A stretch of DNA of 64,000 nucleotides from Mojavia pulchra JT2-VF2 (GCA_019359325.1 JAHHHN010000005.1:310001-374000); one strand, 5' to 3'. Counted from the stretch's first letter, positions 46,248-55,466 are shown. The notes: generated from the letters alone by a model not told the origin. Translations and numbers: made by a program.

Positions 46248-48554
46248 TTATTTTCTGCAACTATAAATAGTCAAAGTTACCGCGATCGCAACCAATACTA
46301 AGGCTGAAGGAACTAAAGGTAACCAAGCTGCCTTGACTACCATTAAAACCCAACAACTACCAGATAATATACCTAAAGCAATACTGACATTAAGTACAAT
46401 ATTCAGAGGCGATCGCCAAATCAACACACCTCCCACCAAAGACCAGCACAAAATCCAAATGACCTCACCAAGTTCTGATAAAGACCAAATCAAAGGCCGA
46501 TTATCCTGCACTGCACTAAGGATTTGGCTCACCATCTGTGCTTGAATTTCTACACCACTGATTGTCCGCACTGACCACTGACCGCTACTATAGGGAGTGC
46601 GCCGCCGATGATCATTAAAACTCGCAGCGGTAGTACCAATAATCACAATTCGATTCTTGATTAAATCGGGATTAAATTGATTGTTTAGAACTTGTTGCAT
46701 GGTGAGTTTCTCGGCAATCTCCGCAGTGTTACGGTAATTAATTAATATTTGATGCCCCCTAGAATTAATATGGTGGTAGCCACCTGTATTTTTTTCTAAT
46801 GTTTTGAATATAGTATTACCTAGTTTTAAGTAATTATTTAGTGTAAATTCAACTTGAATTCCTTGAGCGGCTAAGTAATAAGTTGCTAACTGCCAATTAA
46901 AGGCGTATTTATTTTGACAAGGAGAAGCTTGATCAACAGCCAACAACTGGCGACGAATCACTTCATCGGGGTCTGGCAAAATGTTGTTAAATCCTTGACG
47001 CTGTTGAGGTACTTCTGGAGGAGGTGGAACGCCAACACTATCAAAACTATATTTACAAATGACAAAGAAGCGATCGCTATTTCGCATTCTGTTGGCTAAG
47101 TCCTCATAGCCTGCTTTTACAGGGAGTTCACGATAAATATCTAAACCAATGGCTCGCGCTCCATATTGCTCCAATTTTGTTAATAATTGAGCTAAAGAAC
47201 GGTCAGATAAAGAGGCGGCTCCTCTTTCCAAAGCGGGTTGCGATTGCACATCCTGTTCGGTGATAGTGACTAATAAAAGTCTCTTATCTAAACTCTCGCT
47301 CGGTCGTAGTCGCAGTATTTTATCAAAAGCACCCAGTTCCCATGCTTGCAATAAACCAAGGGAACGCAGAGTTATTACCAAGCTAAAGCAAGCCACATTT
47401 ATGAACATGACAGCCCAAGGTGAGAGTGAAACAGCTCTTTCTTGGGGATGATTGAGATGTTGCTGAACCCAATTGCGATTAAAAACAGTTTCGTAAATAC
47501 GGTTTTTGACAACTAAATCGCCTTTTTGCTGAGTTACTAACCCAGATAAACGCAATTCCAAATGTTCTTGAGAGTTTTTAGCAGCTATTTTCCCATGACG
47601 AAGAATTTGTTGATATAGTTTGAGCAATCGCTTATGCCCGTGAGCATTTCTAAAAATGCGATCGCGGATTGTCCGCAAATGCTCAGGCTCGTCTTGCGAT
47701 TCCCAATCTTCTAGGATGTATTGCTGTACTAGCTGCTTAACCCACGATTGTTCACCCCCAGCGGGAATAGCAGCTTCACAATTTTGGACTAACCAACAAA
47801 GTTTCTGAGTTAGAAAAGGTTGTCCCCCCGTCCAATGCAATACTTCTTTTAATACTGCTTGGGGGTTATTGGCTTTCACAGCTAGTCCTTGTACTAAAGC
47901 ATCACTTTCGTGTAATTGAAACCCCTTTAGTTCAATTGCTCGACCAATATTAAAGGGAGCAGAATTGTCGTCTTGAATTAAATCTGAAGGCGTTGCTACA
48001 CCCAACAATGCAAAAGAAAGTCTTCTATATTCTAGTTTAGTTGCGCGTTTGTCATAGAAGTTGCGGACAAGAGCAAAAAACTCATCCGTTGGAAACTTTA
48101 AGCTCAGGACACTATCAATTTCATCAATAAATATGACGATGTTTTCACTAATTTGCGTCAATAAAACTGTCTCGATAAACTTTCCCAAGCGTTGTACAGG
48201 AGATAAATCATCTTGTTCGCTTAACCAACTCCGCCGTTTTACTCGCAACTCAAAACCACTGATTAATTCTTGAATAATACCGCCATACCATTGCTGCGGG
48301 GTAATTTCTTGGCTACCAATCCCACTTAATTCAATTTCTGCACAAGCAATACCTTGGGCTTGTAGCTTATACATTGTCTGTATTCGTAAGCTAGACTTAC
48401 CCATCTGCCGGGAATTGAGAACATAGCAATATTCTCCTATTAACAAAGCATTATAAAGTTCATGGTCTGCTTGGCGCACAACGTAGGTAGGAGCATCAGG
48501 AGGTAAGCTTCCTCCAGCTTGATATTGATAGTGAGAGTTATATTCTGCGTCCAT
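46248..48554 (-). CDS. AAA-like domain plus CHASE2 membrane protein
   Basis: 768 residues. N-terminal AAA-like ATPase (about 15-375): degenerate P-loop YCYVLNSRQMGKSSLRIQT (about 43-61) and Walker B NIVIFIDEIDSVLSL. A membrane helix (about 378-395, VMFINVACFSLVITLRSLGL) leads into an extracytoplasmic CHASE2 domain (about 395-690, like the one at 4-880), then three hydrophobic helices at the C-terminus. It probably couples an outside signal to an ATPase; the neighbouring CHAT and DUF928 genes support a signalling role. It differs from the first gene in having AAA instead of PAS-GGDEF output. Confidence 0.88.
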   Translation of the reverse strand: MDAEYNSHYQYQAGGSLPPDAPTYVVRQADHELYNALLIGEYCYVLNSRQMGKSSLRIQTMYKLQAQGIACAEIELSGIGSQEITPQQWYGGIIQELISGFELRVKRRSWLSEQDDLSPVQRLGKFIETVLLTQISENIVIFIDEIDSVLSLKFPTDEFFALVRNFYDKRATKLEYRRLSFALLGVATPSDLIQDDNSAPFNIGRAIELKGFQLHESDALVQGLAVKANNPQAVLKEVLHWTGGQPFLTQKLCWLVQNCEAAIPAGGEQSWVKQLVQQYILEDWESQDEPEHLRTIRDRIFRNAHGHKRLLKLYQQILRHGKIAAKNSQEHLELRLSGLVTQQKGDLVVKNRIYETVFNRNWVQQHLNHPQERAVSLSPWAVMFINVACFSLVITLRSLGLLQAWELGAFDKILRLRPSESLDKRLLLVTITEQDVQSQPALERGAASLSDRSLAQLLTKLEQYGARAIGLDIYRELPVKAGYEDLANRMRNSDRFFVICKYSFDSVGVPPPPEVPQQRQGFNNILPDPDEVIRRQLLAVDQASPCQNKYAFNWQLATYYLAAQGIQVEFTLNNYLKLGNTIFKTLEKNTGGYHHINSRGHQILINYRNTAEIAEKLTMQQVLNNQFNPDLIKNRIVIIGTTAASFNDHRRRTPYSSGQWSVRTISGVEIQAQMVSQILSAVQDNRPLIWSLSELGEVIWILCWSLVGGVLIWRSPLNIVLNVSIALGILSGSCWVLMVVKAAWLPLVPSALVLVAIAVTLTIYSCRK

Positions 48555-48871
48555 TATTAATTTTTTAGCTGAATCTGTGTAAATGCAGTATCGATTTAAA
48601 ATGCATTTACCTGAATTATCTGTTTACTTAAGAATCTTAAATGCAACATTTTACACATATTTTCGGATAAATATAATTTTTTAGCTGATAAAATATGATT
48701 TATTATTACCTCCTCAATTAACCTGAATTAACCTCAATTTTCTCAATAAATATGAGTTGTTGAATCCTGATTTTGACTCAACTATTCAATCAAAAAAAAC
48801 AACATACTATGAACAGAAAGCAAGCAAAAAGCTTTCACCCTAACACAACAAGTCAATTTAGAGTAAATACA
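48555..48871 (+). promoter_or_regulatory. upstream region of precursor gene 1 with 10-bp phased direct repeats
   Basis: 317 bp. CAATTAACCT-GAATTAACCT-CAATTTTCTC at 48715-48744 is a direct repeat with a 10-bp period, that is, one DNA turn. The final 155 bases before the ATG are closely similar to those before the second precursor gene (49501-49656), so promoter and leader were duplicated with the gene. Confidence 0.6.
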
Positions 48872-49222
48872 ATGTCTAACATCAACCAACAATCTCAAGA
48901 CCTTTTTGCTATTCCTGGCGTAAACAACCTAGACCAAGAATCTGCTGCTGCTGTTTCTGGTGGTGCTTTACAACTGTCGTCCGGATTTAATGGTACAGGA
49001 GCGCGGAGAACACTATTGGGCGGAGACCGTAATTTGGGGACTCCTCCTCGTGCCAGCGGCTTTAACAATGTAGCATCTTGGTATCAAGTGACTGGTAGCA
49101 GAGATTGGTTTGTCTACACAGGTTTCAATTACACGGGTGACCGCCGCCGTCTGAGAGCAGGAAGCAAAGGTAACCTCTCAGGTAGCTTTAATAACACCGT
49201 TTCTTCTGCTCGGCCTGCATAG
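48872..49222 (+). CDS. double-glycine-leader beta/gamma-crystallin-like protein 1
   Basis: 116 residues from ATG 48872 (the frame is open 33 codons further up, but homology with precursor 2 and the leader start there support this ATG). Leader of 31 residues, ending in LDQESAAAVSGG, has the acidic/hydrophobic pattern and Gly-Gly of C39-protease leaders. The 85-residue mature part contains two Greek-key-like motifs: FNGTGARRTLLGGDRNLG with FNNVASWYQV, and WFVYTGFNYTGDRRRLRAGSKGNL with FNNTVSSARPA, which together fit a complete beta/gamma-crystallin domain. Likely processed and exported by the PCAT transporter encoded downstream. Confidence 0.82.
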   Translation: MSNINQQSQDLFAIPGVNNLDQESAAAVSGGALQLSSGFNGTGARRTLLGGDRNLGTPPRASGFNNVASWYQVTGSRDWFVYTGFNYTGDRRRLRAGSKGNLSGSFNNTVSSARPA

Positions 49223-49269
49223 TCAGCTCTTTTCTATCTCATACCGCGTACTCGAATCCGTTCTCTCCA

Positions 49270-49343
49270 AGAGAAAAGATTAGCTCAATAACGCTCTTTT
49301 CTCTGAGTTGGTAGGGGCGAGACAAATTTCGCTCCTACTTTTT
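49270..49343 (+). terminator. double hairpin terminator after precursor gene 1
   Basis: AGAGAAAAGA (49270-49279) pairs with TCTTTTCTCT (49295-49304). A second hairpin, GTAGGGGCGA (49311-49320) with TCGCTCCTAC (49329-49338), is directly followed by TTTTT. The same pair of hairpins recurs at 50058-50132. Confidence 0.8.
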
Positions 49344-49656
49344 CGCAGATTGGCAATTTTAAGACGAACCAGCGCATTTGCAAATAATTGGCGATCGCAT
49401 TTTCAGAGCCAGGACTTATGCACCAATAACCCACATTCCGCAGGTGCGATGCCGGAGGCAACCCCGGAGGGGAACGCAAAGCCTTGTTTTTCGTTCTCCT
49501 GAATTAACCTGAATTAACCTGAATTACCTCAATAAAGATGAATTATTGAATCCTAATTTTGACTCAACTTTTGAAACAAAAAAAACAACATACTAGGGGC
49601 AGAAGCAAATAAAAAGCTTTCACACCAACACAACAAGTCAATTCAGGATAAAAGCA
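49344..49656 (+). promoter_or_regulatory. region between the precursors: dispersed palindrome and upstream repeats of precursor 2
   Basis: 313 bp. About 49440-49483 is a palindromic repeat (GATGCCGGAGGC ... GAACGC type). At 49501-49530 GAATTAACCT is repeated three times with a 10-bp period, the last unit imperfect, matching the array before precursor 1. The bases 49540-49656 are about as similar to 48760-48871. Confidence 0.6.
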
Positions 49657-50007
49657 ATGTCTAACATCAACCAACAATCTCAAGACCCTTTTGCTATTCC
49701 TGGTGTAAGCAACCTAGACCAAGAATCTGCTGCTGCTGTTTCTGGCGGTGCTCTATTATTGTCGGACGGATTTAATAATAGAGCAGCTCGGAGAAGGTTA
49801 AATAGCTCAGACAGAAATTTAGGCAGTCGTCCTGGTGTCACCGGTTTTAATAATAAAGCATCTTGGTACGAGGTGACTGGTCTGAGAGATTGGATTGTCT
49901 ACACAGGTAAAAATTACACGGGTAACCGACGCCGTCTGATAGCAGGAACCGCAGGTAACTTCTCAGGTGTCTTCAACAACAACATCGAGTCTGCTCGGCG
50001 TGTATAG
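49657..50007 (+). CDS. double-glycine-leader beta/gamma-crystallin-like protein 2
   Basis: 116 residues, a duplicate of the first precursor. The 31-residue leader is nearly identical (LDQESAAAVSGG end), while the mature part has diverged more: FNNRAARRRLNSSDRNLG, FNNKASWYEVTG, WIVYTGKNYTGNRRRLIAG, FNNNIESARRV. It keeps two Greek-key motifs. Faster change in the cargo than in the leader suggests that the leader is held by the shared transporter. It lies 145 bp before the transporter gene. Confidence 0.82.
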   Translation: MSNINQQSQDPFAIPGVSNLDQESAAAVSGGALLLSDGFNNRAARRRLNSSDRNLGSRPGVTGFNNKASWYEVTGLRDWIVYTGKNYTGNRRRLIAGTAGNFSGVFNNNIESARRV

Positions 50008-50057
50008 TTAGCTCTTTTCTATCTTATACCGTGTACTCGAATCCACAAAAAACTCCA

Positions 50058-50132
50058 AGAGAAAAGATTAGGTGATTAACACTCTTTTCTCTTATTTGGT
50101 AGGGGCGAGGCCAATTTTGCTCCTACTTTTTT
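50058..50132 (+). terminator. attenuator/terminator between precursor 2 and the transporter gene
   Basis: AGAGAAAAGA (50058-50067) pairs with TCTTTTCTCT (50083-50092); then GTAGGGGCGA (50099-50108) pairs with TTGCTCCTAC (50117-50126) followed by TTTTTT. The transporter ATG is at 50153. Partial termination here would give excess precursor over transporter mRNA. Confidence 0.75.
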
Positions 50133-50152
50133 ATTAATTAAAGTTAGCACAA

Positions 50153-52345
50153 ATGAAATATCAGGTTGTTCTCCAACACAGTGAAGAAGACTGCGGCGCT
50201 GCTTGTCTGGCCACGGTTTCTAAACATTACGGACGGGTTTTTGCCCTCAACCGCACACGCGAAGCAGTTGGCACAGGGTATCGGGGAACCACGCTACTAG
50301 GTTTGAGCCGAGGTGCAGAAGCCTTGGGATTTAATACCCGCATTGCCAAAGCTACTTCTGAATTTATAGACTCTTTAGATCAAGCGCCCCTACCCGCCAT
50401 CATCCACTGGAAAGGCTACCACTGGGTGATTTTATACGGGAAAAAGGGGAAAAATTTTGTGATTGCTGACCCTGCTATTGGTGTGCGATATTTGACGTAC
50501 TCTGAGTTAATGGAAGGTTGGAGCAATGGTGTCATACTCCTGTTGATCCCAGATGAGACCCGCTTTTATCAACAAGCAGAAGATAAAATTGCTGGCTTCG
50601 GGCGTTATGTAGCGCGAGTTTGGCCCTATCGTTTACTCATCATTCAGGCTATAGCAATCAATTTTGCGATTGGATTGCTTTCGCTTACCTCACCGTTTAT
50701 GATGCAACTGCTCACCGATGATGTGTTGGTGAGGGGAGATACCCAATTGTTAACGACGGTAGCGATTGGGGTGATGATTATGAATTTAATTAAAAGTGTA
50801 ATTGGTTTGGTGCAGTCTCACCTGATCGGTCATTTTGGTCAACGACTGCAATTTGGGTTAATTCTGGAATACGGGCGCAAACTGTTGCACTTGCCTCTAT
50901 CCTACTTTGAAGGTCGCCGCAGTGGGGAAGTAGTTAGCCGTATTGCTGATGTAGATGATATTAATCAGCTAGTTAACCAAATTGTCCTCGGTTTACCCAG
51001 CGAATTTTTTGTCGCCTTGGTGTCCTTGGGCTTTATGCTGTTCTACAGTTGGCAACTTTCGATTGCTTGCATCTTAGCATTTGTGATCGTCACCATTGTT
51101 AACCTGTTTTTCTTCCCCGCCTTGCGTCGAAAAACCCGTAAGCACATTGTCTTAGGCACAGAAAACCAAGGATTTCTTGTAGAAACATTTCGCGGGGTTC
51201 AGGTATTAAAAACTACCTCTGCTTCGCCCCAAGCTTGGCAAGAATATCAACGGAATTATGGACGCTTGGCTAACCTCAGCTGGGGAATGATGAAACTGGA
51301 ACTCTACAGCAGTACTATCACAGGTGTTCTTTCCCATCTGACTACTATTACCCTACTTTGGGTAGGTAGCTACTTTGTAATTAATCACACTTTATCAATT
51401 GGACAATTGCTGGCATTTAACGGCATGAGTGGCAACTTTCTCGGCTTTTTGAGTTCGGTAATTGGGTTAGCCGATGAGTTTATAGCTGCCCAAATTGTCA
51501 TCCAACGCTTAACAGAAGTCATTGATGCCACACCCGAAGATGAAAATGACTTTAAAAAGCCTTGGGCAAAAATATTAGGTAATGCAGATATTATTTGTAA
51601 TCAACTTAACTTTCATCATTCGGGAAGAATTGACCTATTGCAAGATTTTTCTCTGACTATCCCTGGCGGTAAAGTAGTTGCCCTTATTGGTAAATCTGGC
51701 TGTGGTAAAAGCACCCTTGCCAAACTCATTGCTGGGTTATATTCTGTGCAATCAGGCAATATTCAGTATAGCTTCTATAATCAACAAGACCTTTCTTTAG
51801 AATGTCTGCGACAGCAGGTAGTGTTAGTACCGCAAGAAGCTCACTTCTGGAGTCGTTCAATAATTGATAATTTTAACTTTAGCTATCCCAATATTAGTTT
51901 TGAAGAAATTGTCCGAGCTTGCCAAATTACTGGCGCTCATGAGTTTATTAGTCAGTTACCCGATAAATATCAAACTGTTTTAGGGGAGTATGGCGCGAAT
52001 CTTTCTGGTGGGCAAAAGCAAAGACTAGCTATAGCCAGAGCAATAGTCACAGACCCACCCATACTAATTTTAGATGAATCTACAGGCGCTCTTGACCCAG
52101 TGAGCGAAGCAGAAGTATTAGAAAGATTACTATCCCATCGTCAGAGCAAAACCACAATTATGATTAGCCACCGTCCCAAAGTTATCCAGCGGGCTGATTG
52201 GATTGTATTGCTAGAACAAGGACGCTTAAAAATCCAAGGTACACCAGAAGAACTGCGTCAAATTAAAGGTGAGCATTTAGATTTTATTGACGAGTTTATT
52301 CCTAGCAATAATGGGTTTAATTCTTCTTTAGTAGTTCATAATTAA
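50153..52345 (+). CDS. C39-peptidase ABC transporter (PCAT) for double-glycine precursors
   Basis: 730 residues. N-terminal C39 cysteine protease (about 1-130): catalytic Cys14 in SEEDCGAACLATVSKHYG, His in YHWVILYGK and Asp in VIADPAIG. Membrane domain (about 160-440) with about six helices. ABC ATPase (about 480-715): Walker A GKSGCGKSTLAK, Q-loop LVPQEAHFWSRSI, signature LSGGQKQRLAIARA, Walker B PILILDEST and switch His MISHRP. It should cut leaders after Gly-Gly and export the cargo. Neighbours are two matching precursors upstream and an HlyD adaptor downstream, so the substrates are local. Confidence 0.95.
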   Translation: MKYQVVLQHSEEDCGAACLATVSKHYGRVFALNRTREAVGTGYRGTTLLGLSRGAEALGFNTRIAKATSEFIDSLDQAPLPAIIHWKGYHWVILYGKKGKNFVIADPAIGVRYLTYSELMEGWSNGVILLLIPDETRFYQQAEDKIAGFGRYVARVWPYRLLIIQAIAINFAIGLLSLTSPFMMQLLTDDVLVRGDTQLLTTVAIGVMIMNLIKSVIGLVQSHLIGHFGQRLQFGLILEYGRKLLHLPLSYFEGRRSGEVVSRIADVDDINQLVNQIVLGLPSEFFVALVSLGFMLFYSWQLSIACILAFVIVTIVNLFFFPALRRKTRKHIVLGTENQGFLVETFRGVQVLKTTSASPQAWQEYQRNYGRLANLSWGMMKLELYSSTITGVLSHLTTITLLWVGSYFVINHTLSIGQLLAFNGMSGNFLGFLSSVIGLADEFIAAQIVIQRLTEVIDATPEDENDFKKPWAKILGNADIICNQLNFHHSGRIDLLQDFSLTIPGGKVVALIGKSGCGKSTLAKLIAGLYSVQSGNIQYSFYNQQDLSLECLRQQVVLVPQEAHFWSRSIIDNFNFSYPNISFEEIVRACQITGAHEFISQLPDKYQTVLGEYGANLSGGQKQRLAIARAIVTDPPILILDESTGALDPVSEAEVLERLLSHRQSKTTIMISHRPKVIQRADWIVLLEQGRLKIQGTPEELRQIKGEHLDFIDEFIPSNNGFNSSLVVHN

Positions 52346-52407
52346 TCATTTTCATTTCATTGATAATTGCACAAGATGCTAATAATTTTGAATTGTGAAT
52401 TTAACTT

Positions 52408-53916
52408 ATGTTAAGTAATACTAACCCAGATTTTTTACCTTCAGTTCAAGAAAACGAATTTATTCCACCAATTAGTCGTTGGACAACCTTTGGCGGGTTA
52501 TTTATTCTCTTTGTTTTAATACTAACAATTCCAGTTGCTGCTGTCGCTAGATATAAAGTAACTGTCAAAGGACAAGCTGTTGTTCGTCCTGCTGGAGAAT
52601 TGCGAATAGTGCAGGCGGCGACAGAAGGTCAAGTAATGCAAATTTACATCAAAAAAGAAAATCAAGTTGTTAAAAAAGGAGATATTATTGCCACTATTGA
52701 CGATTCCCGCCTACAAACTAAAAACAGCCAATTACAAACTAATATTCAGCAAGCTAAATTACAACTGGCGCAAATTAACGCTCAGATTAATGCCCTCAAT
52801 AGCCAAATTAGAGCAGAAAGCGATCGCATCAACCGTACTATTGCTTCTGCTGAAGCTGATTTGGTAGGCCGCGATCGCGCTTATCAAGAAAAAAAAGTTA
52901 CTACTGTTACGGAATTCCAGGAAGCTGATGCCAACGTCAAAATTGCCCTGGAAGAATTACATACAGGCGAAGCAGAGTTTAAAGCGGCACAATCAAACTT
53001 AGGCGCTACTGAGGCAACATTAGGAGCAGCGATGTCGAAGCGGAACCGATATGAAGCTGTAGCCAAAGAAGGAGCGCTTTCCAAAGACCAATTTGAAGAA
53101 GCGCAACTAAATGTCAAACAGCAAGAACAAGCAGTACAGGCACAAAAAGCAACAGTCGAAGCCCGAAAACAAACAGTAGAACGTCTCAAACAAGCAGTAG
53201 AAGCTGCCATAGCCAGACGACAAGGTATCCGTGTCGCTCTCAATCCCAGCAATGCAGAAGTAACAATCGCTACTGAACGTATTGCTCAAGAAAAAGCCTC
53301 TGGGGAAGCTAACAAAGCTAACCTAGAAAAAGAACGTCAAGCTTTAATTAACCAACAAATTGAAATTCAAAAACAGCTACAGCGGGACACTAGGGAACTT
53401 AAACAAATACAAATTGAAATTCAAGAAACTACTATTAAAGCTACCGCTGATGGTATTATTTCTAAGCTCAATCTCAGAAACCCCGGTCAAACAGTACGTC
53501 CAGGAGAAGAAGTGGTACAAATTGTCCCCAGTAGCGCTCCTGTGGTCGTGAAGGCAGCGATAGAATCTCAAGATAAAAGTAAAGTAAAAATCGGTCAAAA
53601 AGTGCAAATGCGAGTGGGAGCTTGTCCTTACCCTGATTACGGCACTCTCAATGGTAAAGTGAAAGCGATTTCTCCAGATGCGACTGTCCGTCAAAATAAT
53701 CAGGATGGAACAGCTACAACTAACACCAGTCCAAAAGCAACCGCTATTGGTGCTTTCTATGAGGTAACAATTGAACCAGAAACTCTTTCTTTAGGTTACA
53801 GACAAAAGAAATGCCAAATCCAATTGGGTATGGATGGCAGAGTTGATATTATTTCCCGTGAAGAGAGTGTACTGCAATTCTTTCTCCGCAAGGCCAGGTT
53901 GATTGCAGATTTGTGA
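52408..53916 (+). CDS. HlyD-family membrane fusion protein
   Basis: 502 residues. One N-terminal membrane helix (about 27-48, FGGLFILFVLILTIPVAAVA), then a biotinyl-lipoyl-like hammerhead (VTVKGQAVVRPAGELRIVQA, EGQVMQIYIKKENQVVKKGDIIATID), a long coiled coil (about 105-350), the second lipoyl half (ETTIKATADGIISKLNLRNPGQTV) and a beta-barrel region. It links the inner-membrane PCAT with an outer-membrane TolC-like channel; none is in the window. 62 bases after the transporter gene, same operon. Confidence 0.93.
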   Translation: MLSNTNPDFLPSVQENEFIPPISRWTTFGGLFILFVLILTIPVAAVARYKVTVKGQAVVRPAGELRIVQAATEGQVMQIYIKKENQVVKKGDIIATIDDSRLQTKNSQLQTNIQQAKLQLAQINAQINALNSQIRAESDRINRTIASAEADLVGRDRAYQEKKVTTVTEFQEADANVKIALEELHTGEAEFKAAQSNLGATEATLGAAMSKRNRYEAVAKEGALSKDQFEEAQLNVKQQEQAVQAQKATVEARKQTVERLKQAVEAAIARRQGIRVALNPSNAEVTIATERIAQEKASGEANKANLEKERQALINQQIEIQKQLQRDTRELKQIQIEIQETTIKATADGIISKLNLRNPGQTVRPGEEVVQIVPSSAPVVVKAAIESQDKSKVKIGQKVQMRVGACPYPDYGTLNGKVKAISPDATVRQNNQDGTATTNTSPKATAIGAFYEVTIEPETLSLGYRQKKCQIQLGMDGRVDIISREESVLQFFLRKARLIADL

Positions 53917-54044
53917 TTTCCATTCGGTTAGAAAGCGTCTTTTCTTTTGAGGATAGCTAACTTTTATACCAATTATCCAAAATTATCTTGTGAAATCTGG
54001 CTTTCTTAATTTTGAATTTTGAATGAGTGAATTTTGAATTGGTA

Positions 54045-55466
54045 TTACTTATCTGCCCAGTACATTTGAAAATACTGACGATACAAATTGCAGCGAGGCA
54101 TTACCTTATTGCTAGAAAGGTTTATTAATCCCATACTATTTAACTGATAAGCCAGGATGGGTTCTAATGGTACAGGACTTTTAGCAATTACCACTTTTTT
54201 AAAAGCCTCTTCTAGTTCTGGTAAAGAGTGCAAATATAACCAGTGTTCTCGCAAATGATGAGCGTAAATTCCGGCTTCTGTTGTCGCCTCAGCTAAAAGT
54301 TGGCCAAGAGTAATATGTGGATTAATTTTGAGGTGAGCAAACGCTACTTCCAACAGATAAGGATGGCCTCCTACAAGTTCCATAAGTTGCTCAACCATCT
54401 GTGAATTTATCTCTAGTTCATGCTGTTGAGCAAATTTGAATACCTGCTCGCTGGTAAATTCCGACAACTCAATAGGCAAGCCGACGTTAAATGGAGATTG
54501 ATTGATATTTAATCGGATATATACATCTGTAGAATGAACGATTATCAACCGTAAATTTTTCCAAATCTTCCGACTTCTCGCCTTTTCATACCAAGAGCGT
54601 AATAAGCCAAAAAAGTCTTCATAAATGTGAGGATAAGGAAAAAGTAAATCCACATCATCCAAGCATAAAACTAGAGGAGCATTTGATTGAACTAATAAAT
54701 ACTCTTCAAAGTAAGTTGTACAGCTAACCTTTGCTCCCATCCCTTCTTCATCCCAGTATTCATCTAATTCATTTGCTATCCTTAGCTCTCGACTCAGATA
54801 AATACAAAACCAACGTAAAAATTTATTTAAGTTAGTCAAATGTATGTTGCGTTCTGCTAGTTCAAAGCTTAAATTAACAGTTCGATAATTTTGTTGTGCT
54901 ACTTCAGCAAGAACTCTAGCCACAAGATATGTTTTACCCATCAGTTTGGGAGCTTTAATCCTAATGAGAGAACCAGGCTGTAAAAGTGACTCATAACAAA
55001 TATACTCCATGGGAGGGCGGTCTATATAAATATCGGGGGTAAGAGTCTGGAGATTTTCTTGATGAGTTAGATGCTGAATTTTTTTCTCATGTTTTACTAA
55101 ATTATTAACTGAATTTAATCTTGTTGGAGATGTATTATCTTGATGGTTAGCAATATTTTCTGTAACGCGTAGACTTTGGTCTGACACTAATTGCTTTTCC
55201 CAACACCTTTTTAGCGTTTCTTTAAAGTTACTTTTTTTGACCTTTTCTCCCAGCGATTCTGTTAATAATTTCCAAAGCCTGGGAGCAACATCTTGACTGA
55301 TGTAACTAGTAGCATATTGATTTTTGGCTGCTATTTCGTCATATTCTTGCCTTTCCCATGCTCCTTTGAGAATAATAATTTCCACGTCTGTGAGATTTCT
55401 CTGAAATCTTATATAAGTCAATTGATTGGCGATTTCTAATGCTTCATTGATAGTAAAATTCATCAT
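54045..55466 (-). CDS. AAA-like protein with N-terminal vMAP-type HTH
   Basis: 473 residues. N-terminus (about 1-70, ALEIANQLTYIRFQRNLTDVEIIILKGAWERQEYDEIAAK) looks like the HTH of vWA-MoxR-associated proteins, which occurs in cyanobacterial signalling proteins. The remainder is an AAA-like ATPase (about 140-440) with a P-loop KAPKLMGKTYLVARV in which the usual GxxxxGK pattern is altered, and Walker B APLVLCLDDVDLLFPYP. It is similar in plan to the N-terminal half of the protein at 46248 but lacks CHASE2. Probably a signalling or conflict-related ATPase; ATG at 55463 is an alternative start. Confidence 0.78.
   Translation of the reverse strand: MMNFTINEALEIANQLTYIRFQRNLTDVEIIILKGAWERQEYDEIAAKNQYATSYISQDVAPRLWKLLTESLGEKVKKSNFKETLKRCWEKQLVSDQSLRVTENIANHQDNTSPTRLNSVNNLVKHEKKIQHLTHQENLQTLTPDIYIDRPPMEYICYESLLQPGSLIRIKAPKLMGKTYLVARVLAEVAQQNYRTVNLSFELAERNIHLTNLNKFLRWFCIYLSRELRIANELDEYWDEEGMGAKVSCTTYFEEYLLVQSNAPLVLCLDDVDLLFPYPHIYEDFFGLLRSWYEKARSRKIWKNLRLIIVHSTDVYIRLNINQSPFNVGLPIELSEFTSEQVFKFAQQHELEINSQMVEQLMELVGGHPYLLEVAFAHLKINPHITLGQLLAEATTEAGIYAHHLREHWLYLHSLPELEEAFKKVVIAKSPVPLEPILAYQLNSMGLINLSSNKVMPRCNLYRQYFQMYWADK

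Noticed and set aside
48773-48871. 33-codon N-terminal extension of precursor 1
   Set aside because: The corresponding region before precursor 2 is interrupted by stop codons and both copies share the ATG of MSNINQQSQD, so the extension is an untranslated leader.
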